Shown here: positions 17,847 through 26,302 of the stretch, one piece after another
How positions within the stretch are numbered: position 1 is the stretch's first letter
Layout: the number at the start of each line of letters is the position of its first letter
Source: Clostridioides sp.
GTDB lineage: Bacteria; Bacillota; Clostridia; Peptostreptococcales; Peptostreptococcaceae
NCBI GenBank assembly: GCA_031261505.1
Contig: JAISJN010000012.1
Location: forward strand, 141,012-205,011
Length of the DNA stretch: 64,000 nucleotides
Reading direction: 5' to 3'
Notes under the pieces: model-generated
Told to the model about the DNA's origin: nothing
Database searches by the model: none
Seen by the model: the letters and a program-made list of their open reading frames with translations, nothing else
Made by a program: the position numbers and the translations under genes

Positions 17847-18950
17847 TTATTTTTCTTTGTAGTTTTTTGCTAAGAATTTTTTGCTTATTACCTTTGCCTT
17901 CACTGGTTTGTTTCTTATGATTATATCCAGCTCAGTATCGAGTGCAGAATATTCTGCCGCAATATTTACAAGTGCAATATTTATGCCGAGAGTTGGAGAA
18001 TGGTATCCAGTTGTTACATGTCCTATATTCATTCCATCTACCTGAACTTCGTAATCAGCTCTTGGAATACCTCTTCCAATCATTTCAACTCCAACTGTCT
18101 TTCTTTTAAGTCCAGCTTCCTTTTGAGCTATCAAGGCTTCCCTTCCTATAAACTCATCTTTGGCTAGCTTGACTGCAAATCCAAATCCAGCTTCAAGAGG
18201 TGATACTTCTGAATCCATTTCATGTCCATAAAGTGGTAGACAAGCTTCAAATCTCAATGTATCCCTTGCTCCTAAACCACATGGCTCTAAACCAAATTCT
18301 TCTCCCTCTTTAATTACTGCATCCCAAACAGATACTATTTCACTATTTGAGGTGTAGACTTCAAATCCGTCTTCCCCAGTGTATCCAGTTCTAGATACCA
18401 AGCATTTATTACCAGCTATATCCACATCTTGTTTAAAACCAAAGAATTTAATTTGATCTAAATCTGTTTCTGTTAATCTTTGAAGTATTTGCTGAGCCTT
18501 AGGGCCTTGAACTGCAACCTGTGATATCTCATCTGATAGATTTTCTAGCGTAATGTCGTATCCACCTGAGTTTTCCTTCATCCATTCGAAATCTTTGTCG
18601 ACGTTTGATGCATTTACCACTAAGTAATAATGTTCATCGTTAATTTTATAGACTAGAAGATCATCTACACAACCACCAGTTGGGTAACACATAAAGCAGT
18701 ATATCACCCCACCGTCCGAGATTGTCGCCACATCATTGGTAACTAGATTTTGAACGAATTTAAAAGCGTCCTTGCCCTTGATATCCACCTCGCCCATGTG
18801 CGAGACATCAAATATCCCTGCAGAATTTCTAACAGCATTATGTTCTACTGTCAATCCCTTGTACTGCTCTGGCAATAAATAACCAGCAAATTCTACTATC
18901 TTACCACATAATTTCTTGTGGGCTTCCAGTAGTGGAGTTTGTTTACTCAT
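17847..18950 (-). CDS. gcvT: Glycine cleavage system T protein (aminomethyltransferase)
   Basis: A 367-residue tetrahydrofolate-dependent aminomethyltransferase that releases ammonia and forms methylene-THF. It shows the start TPLLEAHKKLCGKIVEFAGY, FDVSHMGEVDIKG with the catalytic Asp region, SRTGYTGEDGFEVY, and GLGARDTLRFEA. It is first in the operon; a 136-base gap separates it from gcvH. Transcription probably comes from the TTGACA-N17-TATATT promoter about 220 bases upstream, across a structured leader. Confidence 0.95.
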   Translation of the reverse strand: MSKQTPLLEAHKKLCGKIVEFAGYLLPEQYKGLTVEHNAVRNSAGIFDVSHMGEVDIKGKDAFKFVQNLVTNDVATISDGGVIYCFMCYPTGGCVDDLLVYKINDEHYYLVVNASNVDKDFEWMKENSGGYDITLENLSDEISQVAVQGPKAQQILQRLTETDLDQIKFFGFKQDVDIAGNKCLVSRTGYTGEDGFEVYTSNSEIVSVWDAVIKEGEEFGLEPCGLGARDTLRFEACLPLYGHEMDSEVSPLEAGFGFAVKLAKDEFIGREALIAQKEAGLKRKTVGVEMIGRGIPRADYEVQVDGMNIGHVTTGYHSPTLGINIALVNIAAEYSALDTELDIIIRNKPVKAKVISKKFLAKNYKEK

Positions 18951-19023
18951 TTTGTTCCCCCTCTTTCTGTATGTTATACGTATAAAATATATACATTTGT
19001 TGCCTTATTAAATAATGATTTGA

Positions 19024-19165
19024 CACTCTCTATTTTAGATTTTTGCCTAGAGAAATCGGATTAAAACAGAGTATATCTGAATGCTAGAACTAGCGTGAAA
19101 TATACCCTGTTGATTTTTTCGAGGATTTGTTCCTAATGTTTTTCTTATTAAAAATACTCTGTTAT
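19024..19165 (-). promoter_or_regulatory. Structured gcv leader, possible degenerate glycine riboswitch
   Basis: On the minus strand the gcvT leader contains TTTCTCTAGGCAAAAATCT, resembling the glycine-aptamer core CTCTCAGGCAAAAGG, followed by an AGAGAG closing arm. Further upstream TTAGGAACAAATCCTCGAAA recalls the GAAGGAGCAAATCC part of an aptamer. Between them AACAGGGTATAT and ATATACTCTGTT (plus-strand 19100-19111 and 19065-19076) form a long stem with an inner GCTAG/CTAGC hairpin. Position and target gene fit a glycine riboswitch, but several normally invariant bases differ, so this is tentative. Confidence 0.4.
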
Positions 19166-19169
19166 CCAC

Positions 19170-19198
19170 AATATACCTTAAGATATTATGAGTGTCAA
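19170..19198 (-). promoter_or_regulatory. Sigma-A promoter of the glycine cleavage operon
   Basis: TTGACA on the minus strand (19193-19198), exactly 17 bases, then TATATT (19170-19175). It gives a leader of about 210 bases before gcvT. Confidence 0.75.
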
Positions 19199-19249
19199 CT
19201 ATCGTTAAAAATATATTTTATATTCTGACATTAACCGACTTCCTTCCTC

Positions 19250-19289
19250 AAAAAATGAGAGTATCTATCTATTTGATATATACCCTCTT
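19250..19289 (-). terminator. Hairpin with T-run upstream of the gcv promoter
   Basis: On the minus strand AGAGGGTAT, a loop, ATACTCTC, then ATTTTTTG. It lies downstream of mgtE and could be a second mgtE terminator isolating the gcv promoter. The stretch between it and 19514 shows no gene. Confidence 0.6.
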
Positions 19290-19513
19290 ATTCGATAGAT
19301 ATTCATATTATTCATTTTGAATTCCACCATCTAATCTCTATTTTACTTTAATTAATACATATTATACTCGTTCTGTTTAATATTATCTTATTAATTATTA
19401 TTATACATCAGTTTATCATTATTGAAAAAAACATTGAAGCCCATAGTCCGAATACAAATATACTTTTAAATTTCGCCATAATGGATTACTTTCTAATAGT
19501 CTATATGAAAAAC

Positions 19514-19545
19514 TAAAAGGCATCATCGAATGACGATACCTTTTT
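19514..19545. terminator. Terminator after mgtE
   Basis: AAAAAGGTATCGTCA pairs with TGATGATGCCTTTT (read on the minus strand) with T-runs on both sides. It lies about 60 bases beyond the mgtE stop. Confidence 0.7.
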
Positions 19546-19550
19546 ATTTT

Positions 19551-19612
19551 ATTAAATGGTAAATACACCCGCCACCTATAGCGGTGTCGGGATATATTTT
19601 TCAAGTTATATA
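19551..19612 (+). repeat. Short copy of the repeat lacking hairpin 1, overlapping the mgtE stop
   Basis: ATTAAATGGTAAATACACCCGCCACCTATAGCGGTG continues to TTTTTCAAGTTATAT. It keeps the left TTAAATG edge and the right end but lacks the first hairpin. Its right end supplies the mgtE stop codon (the TAA complement at 19606-19608). Confidence 0.65.
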
Positions 19613-20946
19613 TTGAGTATCATCTTTGCAAGTCCAAAGTATATAAGAAGCGATCCCGCATCCACTACAGTCGTTATAACTGGCGATGCCATGACTGCTG
19701 GATCCATTCCAAATTTTTTAGCCAACATAGGAAGCATACATCCAACTGACTTTGCAAGTATAACTGTACATATCAGGGAAATCGAGACCGTAAGTGCCAT
19801 TGTAACCGACTGACCTGTAATCAAAAGCCTTGCAAAATTAACAACGAACAAGGTTATACCACAGAGTATTGCTACCCTAGCCTCTTTCCAAACTACAGCC
19901 CAAATATCAGATATCTCTATCTCATCTAATGCCATACCGCGTATGATAAGCGTGGCACTCTGTGAGCCTGCGTTACCACCTGTGTCCATCAACATAGGTA
20001 TAAATATAACAAGTGCTGGTAAGACCGCGAGTGCGTCCTCAAACCTTGAAATAATCGATCCTGTAACAGTCGCTGAAAGCATCAATAGCAAAAGCCACAC
20101 TACACGCTTTTTCGTAAGTTCAAAAACACCCATCTTTAGATAAGGTTCATCCGTAGGAGATATCGCAGCCATTATCTCGAAGTCTTCTGTCGCCTCTTCT
20201 TCTTGAACGACTATGGCATCATCTATCGTAACAATTCCGACTAGTCTATTTTCATTGTCGACGACTGGCATAGCCAATATACCGTATTTACGAAAGTCAT
20301 TTGATAAGTTTTCCTTATCCTCTGTAGTCTTCGCAAAAACAGTAGCTGTGTGTAAAATACTCTTTATTGACTCTTCTGGATCTGCAAGCATCAACGCCCT
20401 AGCAGTCACAAATCCCAAAAGATGTTTCTGATAATCTGTGACATAACACGTGTATATAGTCTCTTTATCCAAGCCAGTCTCTCTAATATGTTTGAAGGCG
20501 TCTTTTACCAACCAATCTTCCTTCAACGAAACATACTCTACAGTCATTATACTTCCTGCAGAGTCCTCTGGGTATTTCAGCAACTGGTTGATCAACTCCC
20601 TCTTACCTGGAGTTACGTTCTCAAGCACTCTAATCACTACGTTTGCTGGCATTTCCTCTATGAAATCGACAGCGTCATCCAAAAATAAATCCTCTATAAT
20701 TCCACTTATTTCTCTATCTGTTATGTCGTTTACTATCTTTTCCTGCATATCGCTCGATAAATATGCAAATACGTCTGCTGCCTTGTCTTTTGGAAGCATC
20801 CTAAAAATTTTCACCGCATCTATCGCATCGTCTTCATCTAGATCTTCTAGTTCCTCCGCGATATCTACAATGTTCATGTCGCTAAGAATCTCTTGTACAC
20901 TGAGTATGTTCTTAGTCTCTAATATTTTTTCTAAATTCACTGGCAT
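19606..20946 (-). CDS. mgtE: Magnesium transporter MgtE
   Basis: A 446-residue Mg2+ channel. The cytosolic N-terminal superhelix contains repeated acidic motifs (AEELEDLDEDDAIDA, FAYLSSDMQEKI). Two CBS domains follow (about 130-255), and five membrane helices occupy about 280-446 with the selectivity motif MDTGGNAGSQSATLIIRG. Bound Mg2+ between the cytosolic domains is known to close the pore in this family. The start follows AAGGAGAG. No M-box riboswitch is visible upstream. Its final codons (LNI-stop) lie in the junction with the mobile repeat, so the extreme C-terminus may have been altered by insertion. Confidence 0.95.
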   Translation of the reverse strand: MPVNLEKILETKNILSVQEILSDMNIVDIAEELEDLDEDDAIDAVKIFRMLPKDKAADVFAYLSSDMQEKIVNDITDREISGIIEDLFLDDAVDFIEEMPANVVIRVLENVTPGKRELINQLLKYPEDSAGSIMTVEYVSLKEDWLVKDAFKHIRETGLDKETIYTCYVTDYQKHLLGFVTARALMLADPEESIKSILHTATVFAKTTEDKENLSNDFRKYGILAMPVVDNENRLVGIVTIDDAIVVQEEEATEDFEIMAAISPTDEPYLKMGVFELTKKRVVWLLLLMLSATVTGSIISRFEDALAVLPALVIFIPMLMDTGGNAGSQSATLIIRGMALDEIEISDIWAVVWKEARVAILCGITLFVVNFARLLITGQSVTMALTVSISLICTVILAKSVGCMLPMLAKKFGMDPAVMASPVITTVVDAGSLLIYFGLAKMILNI

Positions 20947-21464
20947 CTCTCCTTGTAGTCACGATTTTCTATCATTTTTCTCCTCTATCATTTTAACACA
21001 TAAACTGAATAAAATGGCATTGATTTACTCGCTCTATTTGTATTAATTTCCCCATCTACAGACCTAATATAAGTTTACAAAGATATCACCACCACAAGTA
21101 TTCGGCATTTGACATTTGACTTTAGAAATAAGTCATAAGCTCTTTATGAAATAAATGCCCTTATTTAATTGAGTAATTACGTGTTCATCACTACTGAAAT
21201 CATTGAATCAATATTTAGGTCTCACTAAACTTATCCTTGCCAATTTATCACAATAAATTCTTATTTTGAACACAATATCCATAGAAATTTATATATATTG
21301 AAAAATATTTGCTATAAGCATTTTATCCACAGCCTTTTTTTGATATAATAAAGTATTGTCAAGTAATTTATACAGAGTAAATATTATTATGTTATTTATA
21401 TACAGAATTGGATGTATCTATATGTCCATATATATAGGATTGTGCGGAGGTAACCACGAAAAAA
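20947..21464. other. 518-base divergent intergenic region
   Basis: Separates mgtE (minus) and rlmD (plus). TATAAT at 21345-21350 is a probable -10 box for rlmD, with a weak -35. I see no gene, riboswitch or clear terminator. Confidence 0.5.
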
Positions 21465-22829
21465 ATGTTAATTGAAAATAGCGAGTATATAGTTGATATA
21501 GTCGACATCGGTGAAGGCGGCGTAGGAGTTGGAAAATACGACGGGTTCACTGTATTTGTCGACGGGGGACTTATCGGAGATAAGATAAAAGTTAAGATAA
21601 ATAAATCGAAAAAAAAATATGCAGTTGGGGATATCGTCGAAATAATCGAAAAATCTCCAGACAGGGTACAGAGAATTTGTAGTGATAAACTCAGAGAATG
21701 TGGCGGTTGCCAGATTCAAGAACTGGACTACAATAAACAACTCGAACTCAAAAAAAATGAAGTAAAACAGGCCGTTGAAAGAATAGGTAAAATAAAAGAC
21801 GTCAAGATCAACGATACCTTGGGAATGAACTGCCCATACAGATATAGAAATAAAGCGCAATTCCCTATCCAAAAGGTAGATGGAAAGATAAGGATCGGGT
21901 TCTACAAGAAAAAGAGTCATGATATAATCCCGACGGACAAATGTGTGATCCAACACGAGTTAAACGATAAGATAGTTAGAATTTTAAATACTTATATAAA
22001 GGCTTATAAAATAAGTATCTACGACGAAAAAACTGGCAGAGGCTCGCTTAGACACCTGATTACAAAGATTGGATTTTCAACAAAAGAAGTAATGGTAATC
22101 CTAGTAGTCAACGGCAGAGACCTGCCAAACCTCAAGGAATTAAACCTAGTTCTCAAACAGAACATACCAGGATTTAAGACCTTGGTTCTAAATGTAAATA
22201 CTAAAAAAACAAACGTAATACTTGGAAATGAGAATATCGTAATTTACGGAAACGGAATAATTAAGGACAAGATTGAAGATTTGACTTTCAACATATCTCC
22301 TCAGTCTTTCTACCAAGTAAATCCAGCACAGACAGAGGTTCTATACAATAAGGCTCTCGAATACGCAGACCTTGACGGAACTGAAACCGTGTTTGATATC
22401 TACTGTGGAATAGGAACAATATCACTTTTCTTAGCTAAATCCGCTAAAAAGGTGTACGGAATCGAAATCGTCGAAGAAGCAATTCACGACGCAAAGGTGA
22501 ATGCCGACAACAATAATATCAAGAACGTGAAATTCCACGCTGGAAAGGCCGAAGTAGTCGTACCTAGACTCTACAGCGAAGGCAAGATAGCAGATATTGT
22601 AGTAGTCGACCCTCCTAGAAAGGGCTGTGATGAAAAAGTCTTAAATACGATTGTATCTATGGAGCCTAAGAAGGTCGTATATGTTTCTTGCAATCCATCG
22701 ACCCTAGCTAGGGATCTAGGATATCTAGAGGAACATGGATACAAATGTATTGAGATACAACCTGTCGATATGTTCCCGCACTCTACACATGTAGAGAGCG
22801 TGGCTTTGATTACTAAGATTAATGAATAG
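21465..22829 (+). CDS. rlmD: 23S rRNA (uracil-C5)-methyltransferase, RlmD/TrmA family
   Basis: A 454-residue SAM-dependent RNA uracil methyltransferase. An N-terminal TRAM domain (about 5-60) binds RNA. A Cys cluster (CSDKLRECGGCQ plus the Cys in PTDKCV) can hold an iron-sulfur centre. The methyltransferase domain has FDIYCGIGTISLFL (SAM site), VVVDPPRKGCD, and the catalytic SCNPSTLARD. Firmicutes carry several paralogs, so the target uridine (1939 or 747) is not certain. GGAGG lies 14 bases before ATG, a slightly long spacing. A terminator follows. Confidence 0.88.
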   Translation: MLIENSEYIVDIVDIGEGGVGVGKYDGFTVFVDGGLIGDKIKVKINKSKKKYAVGDIVEIIEKSPDRVQRICSDKLRECGGCQIQELDYNKQLELKKNEVKQAVERIGKIKDVKINDTLGMNCPYRYRNKAQFPIQKVDGKIRIGFYKKKSHDIIPTDKCVIQHELNDKIVRILNTYIKAYKISIYDEKTGRGSLRHLITKIGFSTKEVMVILVVNGRDLPNLKELNLVLKQNIPGFKTLVLNVNTKKTNVILGNENIVIYGNGIIKDKIEDLTFNISPQSFYQVNPAQTEVLYNKALEYADLDGTETVFDIYCGIGTISLFLAKSAKKVYGIEIVEEAIHDAKVNADNNNIKNVKFHAGKAEVVVPRLYSEGKIADIVVVDPPRKGCDEKVLNTIVSMEPKKVVYVSCNPSTLARDLGYLEEHGYKCIEIQPVDMFPHSTHVESVALITKINE

Positions 22830-22856
22830 AAGGGTTTAAAATTTAAATCTTTGATG

Positions 22857-22897
22857 AACTCCTGTTGGTGTAAAAACTTGCGGGAGTTTTATTTTAT
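22857..22897 (+). terminator. Terminator of rlmD
   Basis: AACTCCTG, a loop, CGGGAGTT, then TTATTTTAT, 28 bases after the stop. Confidence 0.8.
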
Positions 22898-22997
22898 CAA
22901 AAATACAGCTAATGATGTGATAGTATAATTTATTATTATATGAGATAATTAGCTTAGTGAATATGTAGATATTTGGATATCTTTCTAGACTTTGATA

Positions 22998-23088
22998 TTA
23001 GATGCTGATGGCTTGTTATGGTAATTACTTGTAATGATGATTACGTTGTGGGGGAATAGTTGTATAGTACATTTATCTCAAGTTATAT
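22998..23088 (+). repeat. Degraded ~100-bp repeat upstream of the broken kinase gene
   Basis: Ends TACATTTATCTCAAGTTATAT, identical to the consensus right end. The hairpins are eroded (a remnant GTGGGGG). The right end lies about ten bases before the ribosome site of the next ORF. Confidence 0.55.
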
Positions 23089-23104
23089 ACGAAAAGGAGA
23101 CATT

Positions 23105-23347
23105 ATGAATAAAATTGTGTTACTTGGCATTCCCGGCTCTGGCAAGTCGACACGACCGGATGTCCCAAATACTTTTAAAGAAGAAGTATTTGGCACAGAC
23201 TACTTAGCCTTTTTGAAATTCATCTGGATATTCAACCGAGATATGCGCCCTGCTATGAAATCACTACAAACTGGTGCCGAGTTAATTATCTTGAGAAACC
23301 GCCGAGAAGTACATAAGTTTTCGCAGATGATAGAAGCAGATCTCTAA
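23105..23347 (+). pseudogene. P-loop kinase ('DNA topology modulation protein'-like) with internal deletion
   Basis: The ATG at 23105 follows AAAAGGAGA. The first 17 residues are an intact Walker A (VLLGIPGSGKST). After a short junction the sequence jumps to what looks like the C-terminal part of the FlaR/topology-modulation family (FLKFIWIFNRDMRPAM, then LRNRREVHKF). Normal members have about 165-175 residues; this frame has 80, so roughly half the fold, including the nucleoside-binding core, is missing. The frame remains open, but a functional kinase is unlikely. Family assignment is from memory of the FIWxFNRxxRP and LRxRREV pattern. Confidence 0.6.
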
Positions 23348-23383
23348 TTAAAATAAATATAAATTTTTAAGGGAGGTATTTAG

Positions 23384-24292
23384 TTGGAAAAATTAAACTT
23401 AACTTTAAGAGATAACCACATGATTTCACTTTATAAATGGGAACCTGACTGCCCACCTCTAGCTATTGTTCATATTTTACACGGGATGGCTGAATACGCA
23501 TTGAGATATGACGAATTTGCCAGATTTCTTACTTCTAAAGGATTTTTGGTATACGCTGACGACCACAGAGGACATGGTCAAAACTACGACGAACTGGGAT
23601 ATATAAGCGATGAAGACGGTTTCGACTGCATGGTAGAGGATCAAAGAGAAATAATAGAGCATATAAAATCTGAAAATGATAATCTAAAGGTATTTTTATT
23701 TGCCCACAGTATGGGATCTTTCATAGGCGAGCGATACATGGAACTCTACGGAAATTCGATAGACGGCATTATTCTATCTGGAACAAATGGAGCTCCTCCT
23801 AAATTTATAAGTGCTGGTATACTTCTTTCTAAGGTTAGCATGATCTTTAAGGGCAGACATGGACGAGGTGATTTAATAGACAAGATTGCATTTGACGACT
23901 ACAACAAAAAATACGAAAATCCAAGAACTAAATTTGATTGGATTTCTTCCAGTCAATCGATTGTCGATGACTACATAAACGACCCCCTCTGTGGATATAT
24001 ATGCCCTGTTTCCTTTTACCACGATCTGTTCCGAGGCATAGTAAACACCTATAAACCACAAAATCTAAAGTTAATTCCTTTAGATTTGAAGATTTCTCTT
24101 TTGAGTGGTGAATTGGACCCTGTATCAAATTACGGTGAAGGTATTAGAACATTTTTCAATACACTTGAAAACCTAGGTGTACGTGAGTTTTCCATGAAAC
24201 TATATCCTGGTTGTAGACATGAGATTATTAATGAAGTGAATAATTCCGTTGTATTTTCTGATATCTACGATATTTATAGTTCATGGATTTAG
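23384..24292 (+). CDS. Alpha/beta hydrolase, lysophospholipase / monoacylglycerol lipase-like
   Basis: A 302-residue serine hydrolase. The oxyanion region is VHILHGMAEYALRY, followed by DHRGHGQN, the nucleophile elbow AHSMGSF (GxSxG type), the acid in SGELDPVSNYG, and the catalytic His in GCRHEIINE. It has no signal peptide, so it probably acts in the cytosol on lysophospholipids or monoglycerides. TTG at 23384 is chosen because GGGAGGT lies seven bases upstream. It follows the broken kinase by 36 bases and may share its transcript. Confidence 0.88.
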   Translation: MEKLNLTLRDNHMISLYKWEPDCPPLAIVHILHGMAEYALRYDEFARFLTSKGFLVYADDHRGHGQNYDELGYISDEDGFDCMVEDQREIIEHIKSENDNLKVFLFAHSMGSFIGERYMELYGNSIDGIILSGTNGAPPKFISAGILLSKVSMIFKGRHGRGDLIDKIAFDDYNKKYENPRTKFDWISSSQSIVDDYINDPLCGYICPVSFYHDLFRGIVNTYKPQNLKLIPLDLKISLLSGELDPVSNYGEGIRTFFNTLENLGVREFSMKLYPGCRHEIINEVNNSVVFSDIYDIYSSWI

Positions 24293-24384
24293 ATATGCTG
24301 ATTTAAATAGTAGTATTTAGACAAAAATACATTGCAAATTAATTTTTAGTAATCAAATCCTGAGCCTGTAGATATTTTAGTATT

Positions 24385-24495
24385 TCAAATGATAATTGCC
24401 TGTGCTGGCGAGTGCTTGGTATGAGATTTGACCACCACTTAAATGAAAAATGCCATACAGCTATAGAGGTATCGGACATATTTCTCAAGTTATAA
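24385..24495 (+). repeat. Degraded ~100-bp repeat
   Basis: CAAATG left edge, an eroded first stem (ACTTAAATGAAAAATGCC where intact copies read ACTGAAATGAG), then ACAGCTATAGAGGTATCGGACATATTTCTCAAGTTATA. Same orientation as the others. The preceding bases 24293-24384 show no gene. Confidence 0.6.
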
Positions 24496-24510
24496 TTCTA
24501 TACAATATTA

Positions 24511-24560
24511 AAAAAGGTCTATCCATTATTTTTAGTGGCTTTTGGAAAGACCTTTTCTTC
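24511..24560. terminator. Bidirectional terminator
   Basis: AAAAAGGTCT pairs with AGACCTTTTC, with an inner CCA/TGG stem. It sits between the plus-strand hydrolase and the minus-strand flavodoxin-like gene, which converge here. Confidence 0.75.
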
Positions 24561-24562
24561 GT

Positions 24563-24675
24563 GTAAATGGTGCTTCGATGATTTAATGTTGTATTTCGAT
24601 CCCTATTATTTCGACCACCATTAAAATAATATTTGTGACGCTACCTGTAAAAGTTGGCAACTGCTTATCCTTAGT
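24563..24675 (+). repeat. Strongly degraded copy of the repeat
   Basis: GTAAATGGTGCTTCGATGATTTAATG left edge, then CGACCACCATTAAAATAATATTTGTGACGCTACCTGTAAAAGTTGGC, matching the middle of the family. The CTCAAGTT end is lost. Confidence 0.4.
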
Positions 24676-24721
24676 TAGAAAAATCTTGCCAGTCATCATC
24701 TCTATTTAGATATGATTAGTT

Positions 24722-25132
24722 TCAAGCCTTGATGTCTTCAAATGAAACCATGGTGCTTCCATTGTGTTCGATGATTGTCTTTAGCTTATCTTTACAACCG
24801 CTTACCCCGCTTTTAGATACCAACTTTATAGATATTTCCTTTCCAGCTGGAATCGTATTTAAAAACGTGATTGCCGCTGGAGCTAGACTTCCAGCCCAGT
24901 TTGGTGCGTATATAGTTATCTTAGAATACTCGTCAAAACTAATGTTTTTGACATCTATATCCCACCCTTTTTGCTTCATGGCGTACAGACAACCTTTTGA
25001 ATACGCCGTTGCCTTTCCTACTTTTTCTTTGTCAAATACTTCTATGATGTCTAATCCATTCTTACTTGCTTCTTCTGTAGCTAATTTCTTTGAATTTCCT
25101 GAATACGAATACACAGTAATTAATTCACTCAT
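24722..25132 (-). CDS. Flavodoxin-like protein
   Basis: A 136-residue protein with the flavodoxin-like layout: an N-terminal strand and phosphate-binding loop YSYSGNSKKLA (compare T/SxTGNT), then IYAPNWAGSLAPAAITFL, matching the second flavin-contacting loop (W/G-AGS-P). It probably binds FMN and acts in electron transfer or a small quinone/flavin reduction; the partner is unknown. GGGAGGCGG precedes ATG. It stands alone between a terminator and the remnant of an S66 peptidase gene. Confidence 0.7.
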   Translation of the reverse strand: MSELITVYSYSGNSKKLATEEASKNGLDIIEVFDKEKVGKATAYSKGCLYAMKQKGWDIDVKNISFDEYSKITIYAPNWAGSLAPAAITFLNTIPAGKEISIKLVSKSGVSGCKDKLKTIIEHNGSTMVSFEDIKA

Positions 25133-25279
25133 TATTCCCGCCTCCCAACAGTTTAATTATACTGCTATTGGTATTTATTTCATAGTTCGATCTATATTTA
25201 AGTCCTATTTCATCTACTAATATCTATTGATACTGTTCTTCTACTGGATTCTATTCATCCACTAGAGATTCCATTATAG

Positions 25280-25432
25280 TCATTTTTTATTATCTAAATC
25301 GACCTCTACCCTTGCACCATAAGGCAGGGTACATCTAGGATGTGAGTGACCGAAGTTTAAATTATACATAATCGGCGTATCGTATTTTCCTATTATCGAT
25401 TTATAAATTTCTTTATATTCGTCGTAGTAGAC
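25280..25432 (-). pseudogene. 3' tail of an S66 LD-carboxypeptidase (MccF/LdcA-like) gene
   Basis: The minus-strand frame directly after the TAG of the upstream ORF encodes about 50 residues (YYDEYKEIYKSIIGKYDTPI, then NFGHSHPRCTLPYGARVEVD) ending at TGA 25280-25282. The pattern FGHSHPRCTLPYGA is the C-terminal active-site His region of S66 peptidases. The first roughly 250 residues are absent here and upstream of the three-gene cassette. It is in the same frame as the end of the preceding gene, separated only by its stop codon. Confidence 0.7.
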
Positions 25433-26302
25433 CTATCCTACTTTTACCTTTCTCTTTTTAAATAAATTACGAGAGATTGCACCTATATTTAAATGTGTCC
25501 CTGCATTTGCATACTCATCATCTAATATAGTTTCTAGTTTATTAACATTATGGTAGTATCCTAGATATTCAAAGAATACCTCCGCGAGTTCATCCTTCTC
25601 TAGCATTTGAAACATTACAATTGGGTAACTTTTATTTAATTCAAAAATAACCCTTCTCCCACATCTATCGTCTCTGTCTGCACCTGAACCTATATCTACC
25701 TTTGCTTTTAATATTTCACTTAGATTATTTTCATCTATTATATCAAGTATATTTATCACGAAATTCGAATTTCTAAATATTTCGTATTTTATTATGTAGT
25801 TAAAGAAGTCTAAATTGTCTATTACAAGCCTGTAATATCTCTGTCTTTCAGCCTTTCTGATCTCAATGTCGCCTATTTGATCAGTCTTTTCCGCTATATA
25901 CTGTACTGCGAGTATAATCTTATATATGTAGTTCTCCCAGTCGAAATTCTTTACTACAATATTTTTAAACTTTGATTCACTATCTAGTACCTGAGGATAT
26001 TTATCCACAATATACCCCCTCTTGTTGACAGCAAACAACGAATGCCAAAATCTCCCGTTTAAAATTATCTCTCTATCCATATTCCTACACGATCTGTATA
26101 TAACCTCAAATGCCTCTAAAAAGTCTGCATCCTTTTCATCCTGCGATCCTTGAGCCATATATATCGGAAAATCTGGTATCTCATCGACCTGATATATCTC
26201 ATTCGTAAAGTACTCCTCTTTGTATTTTATTTTATCATCCACAAAATCATCATAAAATTCCTTGCTATTTTTATAACTTGGATCCAATAGCCTAATCTCC
26301 AT
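25433..26302 (-). CDS. Uncharacterised protein, third gene of the GHKL cassette
   Basis: A 289-residue protein I do not recognise. It opens MEIRLLDPSYKNSKEFYDDF, is rich in Asp, Glu, Tyr and Ile, and looks all-helical in the middle (ENYIYKIILAVQYIAEKTDQ). There is no signal peptide, membrane helix or obvious catalytic motif. A short GSGADRDDRCGRR segment is the most distinctive part. It overlaps the preceding gene by 11 bases, so it is translationally coupled and probably part of the same complex. The basic end (FKKRKVKVG) leads straight into the orphaned peptidase tail, so its natural C-terminus may have been set by the recombination junction. Confidence 0.7.
   Translation of the reverse strand: MEIRLLDPSYKNSKEFYDDFVDDKIKYKEEYFTNEIYQVDEIPDFPIYMAQGSQDEKDADFLEAFEVIYRSCRNMDREIILNGRFWHSLFAVNKRGYIVDKYPQVLDSESKFKNIVVKNFDWENYIYKIILAVQYIAEKTDQIGDIEIRKAERQRYYRLVIDNLDFFNYIIKYEIFRNSNFVINILDIIDENNLSEILKAKVDIGSGADRDDRCGRRVIFELNKSYPIVMFQMLEKDELAEVFFEYLGYYHNVNKLETILDDEYANAGTHLNIGAISRNLFKKRKVKVG

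Noticed and set aside
20947..21464. M-box (Mg2+) riboswitch before mgtE
   Set aside because: No conserved M-box core could be found on the minus strand of the region.
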